Positions 63,212 through 64,000 of a stretch of DNA of 64,000 nt are shown one piece after another. Positions within the stretch are counted from its first letter, which is position 1; every line of letters begins with the position of its first letter. A program made the position numbers and the translations under genes. The DNA comes from CAYVVD01 sp964454975 (GTDB lineage: Bacteria; Bacteroidota; Ignavibacteria; Kapaibacteriales; UBA2268). Where the stretch lies: assembly GCA_964454975.1 (NCBI GenBank), contig CAYVVD010000013.1, positions 30,055-94,054 on the forward strand, given 5' to 3'. The notes under the pieces were generated by a model. It had not been told where the DNA came from. It worked only from the letters and a program-made list of their open reading frames with translations, and ran no database searches.

Positions 63212-64000
63212 AAATAAGTGTTGCTGCCTTGATGTTAATAAAATTTCTAAGTTCTTCGATTTTCAAATTTTTTATTTTTTCAACGGAGCCTGCCTCCTGC
63301 AAAAGCTTTAGTGCGGTCTTGCTTCCAATTCCCTTAATGTCGGTTAATTCGGTTTTTAATGTACGCTTATCCCGTAACTGGCGATGAAATGTAATCGCAA
63401 AGCGATGCGCTTCATCACGCAACTGCTGTAGTAATCTAAGGCTGCTCGAAGTCCTCGGAAGCGAAACCGGCTCAGGTTCTCCAGGGATGTAAATCTCTTC
63501 AAGCCTTTTGGCAAGGCCAATAACCATAACTTTATCGTTAATACCAAGTTGCTCAAGAACACTGCTCGCCGATGACAACTGCCCCCTCCCTCCGTCAATT
63601 ACTATCAGGTCAGGCAAAGGCTTGTCTTCCCGAAGAAGACGAGAATATCTCCTTTCTACAGCTTCCCGCATTGCAGCAAAATCGTCATTTTTGTGGACAT
63701 TTTTGTTTCGGTACTTGCGATAATCTGATTTTTTGGGCTTCCCGTCTTCAAATACTACCATCGAGGAGACAAGTTCGCTCCCCTGGATGTGAGAATTATC
63801 AAAACACTCGATATTCCTTGGAGGATTTTTGAGCCTTAAGTCTCTCTGAAGCGCCTGAATCCCTCGCGGTACTGCTTGCTCTCTTTTTTCTAATGCGTAA
63901 AGGTGTTCTCGCAGCTCAAAATGAGCATTGGCAGAAGCCATTTCTACCATTTTCCGCTTGTCGCCTATTTTGGGGATGTGGATGTGTACTGAATGGTCTG
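63174..64000 (-). CDS. uvrC: UvrABC system protein C, C-terminal part (5' end outside window)
   Basis: About 275 residues are visible; the frame runs off the window edge through HSVHIHIPKIGDKRK. The C-terminal RNase H-like nuclease domain shows IECFDNSHIQGSELVSSMVVF, DLIVIDGGRGQLSSA, VIGLAKRLEEIY and RDEAHRFAITFHR with the conserved Asp and His. A helix-hairpin-helix DNA-binding tail follows (LTDIKGIGSKTALKLLQEAGS). UvrC makes the incisions on each side of a DNA lesion in nucleotide excision repair. The N-terminal GIY-YIG nuclease is outside the window. Its end overlaps the GH13-like gene. Confidence 0.96.
   Translation of the reverse strand, partial: DHSVHIHIPKIGDKRKMVEMASANAHFELREHLYALEKREQAVPRGIQALQRDLRLKNPPRNIECFDNSHIQGSELVSSMVVFEDGKPKKSDYRKYRNKNVHKNDDFAAMREAVERRYSRLLREDKPLPDLIVIDGGRGQLSSASSVLEQLGINDKVMVIGLAKRLEEIYIPGEPEPVSLPRTSSSLRLLQQLRDEAHRFAITFHRQLRDKRTLKTELTDIKGIGSKTALKLLQEAGSVEKIKNLKIEELRNFINIKAATLIYEHYHKKDHSES

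Noticed and set aside
1..64000. CRISPR array, prophage, insertion sequence, origin of replication
   Set aside because: No regular short repeats with spacers, no transposase, integrase or phage structural genes, and no DnaA-box cluster were seen.

Overview
The window is an ordinary stretch of chromosome from an uncultured-looking Gram-negative member of the FCB (Bacteroidota/Chlorobiota/Ignavibacteriota) group. The clues are several proteins ending in type IX secretion (T9SS) type A-like sorting domains, a SprE/PorW-like T9SS lipoprotein, SBBP beta-propeller proteins, DUF5777 and DUF4920 proteins, and the PAMD form of CoaBC. Unlike classical Bacteroidia, many genes have clear AGGAG-type ribosome binding sites, and several use TTG or GTG starts. 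This fits an Ignavibacteria- or Kapabacteria-like lineage better than Bacteroidia; the placement is inference. No phage, insertion sequence or CRISPR array was seen.

Layout. 1-6.8 kb: the end of an RluD-type pseudouridine synthase and two tandem giant secreted SBBP/Ig/T9SS paralogues. 6.8-12.4 kb (minus): a group of envelope and respiration-related genes (C1 peptidase, ArfB, a cytochrome-like lipoprotein, YceI, DUF5777 barrel, DUF4920, PepSY-TM, GPP34). 12.5-18.2 kb (plus): a double OmpA-domain protein, an M20 dipeptidase and an OPT transporter. 18.2-20.3 kb: a gene-free structured stretch, tRNA-Leu(GAG), DUF3108 and LolA. 20.3-27.5 kb (minus): a chemosensory operon, HEAT-repeat protein-CheR-CheY-CheY-CheA-CheB, ending in a translationally coupled D-threonine-aldolase-like enzyme. 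27.8-33.8 kb (minus): an NtrB/NtrC-like pair, the SprE/PorW-like lipoprotein, a J-domain-like protein and an AhpD-like protein. 33.9-45.6 kb: an HpnE-like oxidoreductase, a HicB-like protein, a GT39-like membrane protein, CoaBC, secreted proteins, an ECF sigma factor with an anti-sigma/barrel fusion, a Spy/CpxP-like protein, a CDF transporter and Der.

45.8-51.4 kb (minus) is the most informative region. A cobalamin riboswitch precedes four overlapping genes: a T9SS-sorted propeller-like protein, a BtuB-like TonB-dependent receptor, a second T9SS-sorted surface protein and a YncE-like propeller lipoprotein. This looks like a vitamin B12 capture and uptake operon in which type IX secretion delivers part of the surface apparatus. 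51.4-57.7 kb is a TetR-RND efflux operon with two matching palindromes, one before tetR and one before tolC, at nearly the same distance from the start codons. 57.8-64 kb (minus) holds an S9 peptidase, an M50-like membrane protease, a divergent GH13-like protein and the C-terminal part of UvrC.

Three themes connect the genes: building and loading the cell surface (T9SS, LolA, SprE/PorW, OmpA), sensing (chemosensory array, NtrBC, ECF sigma), and transport (B12, peptides, drugs, metal cations). All functional assignments come from reading motifs by eye; no database search was run.
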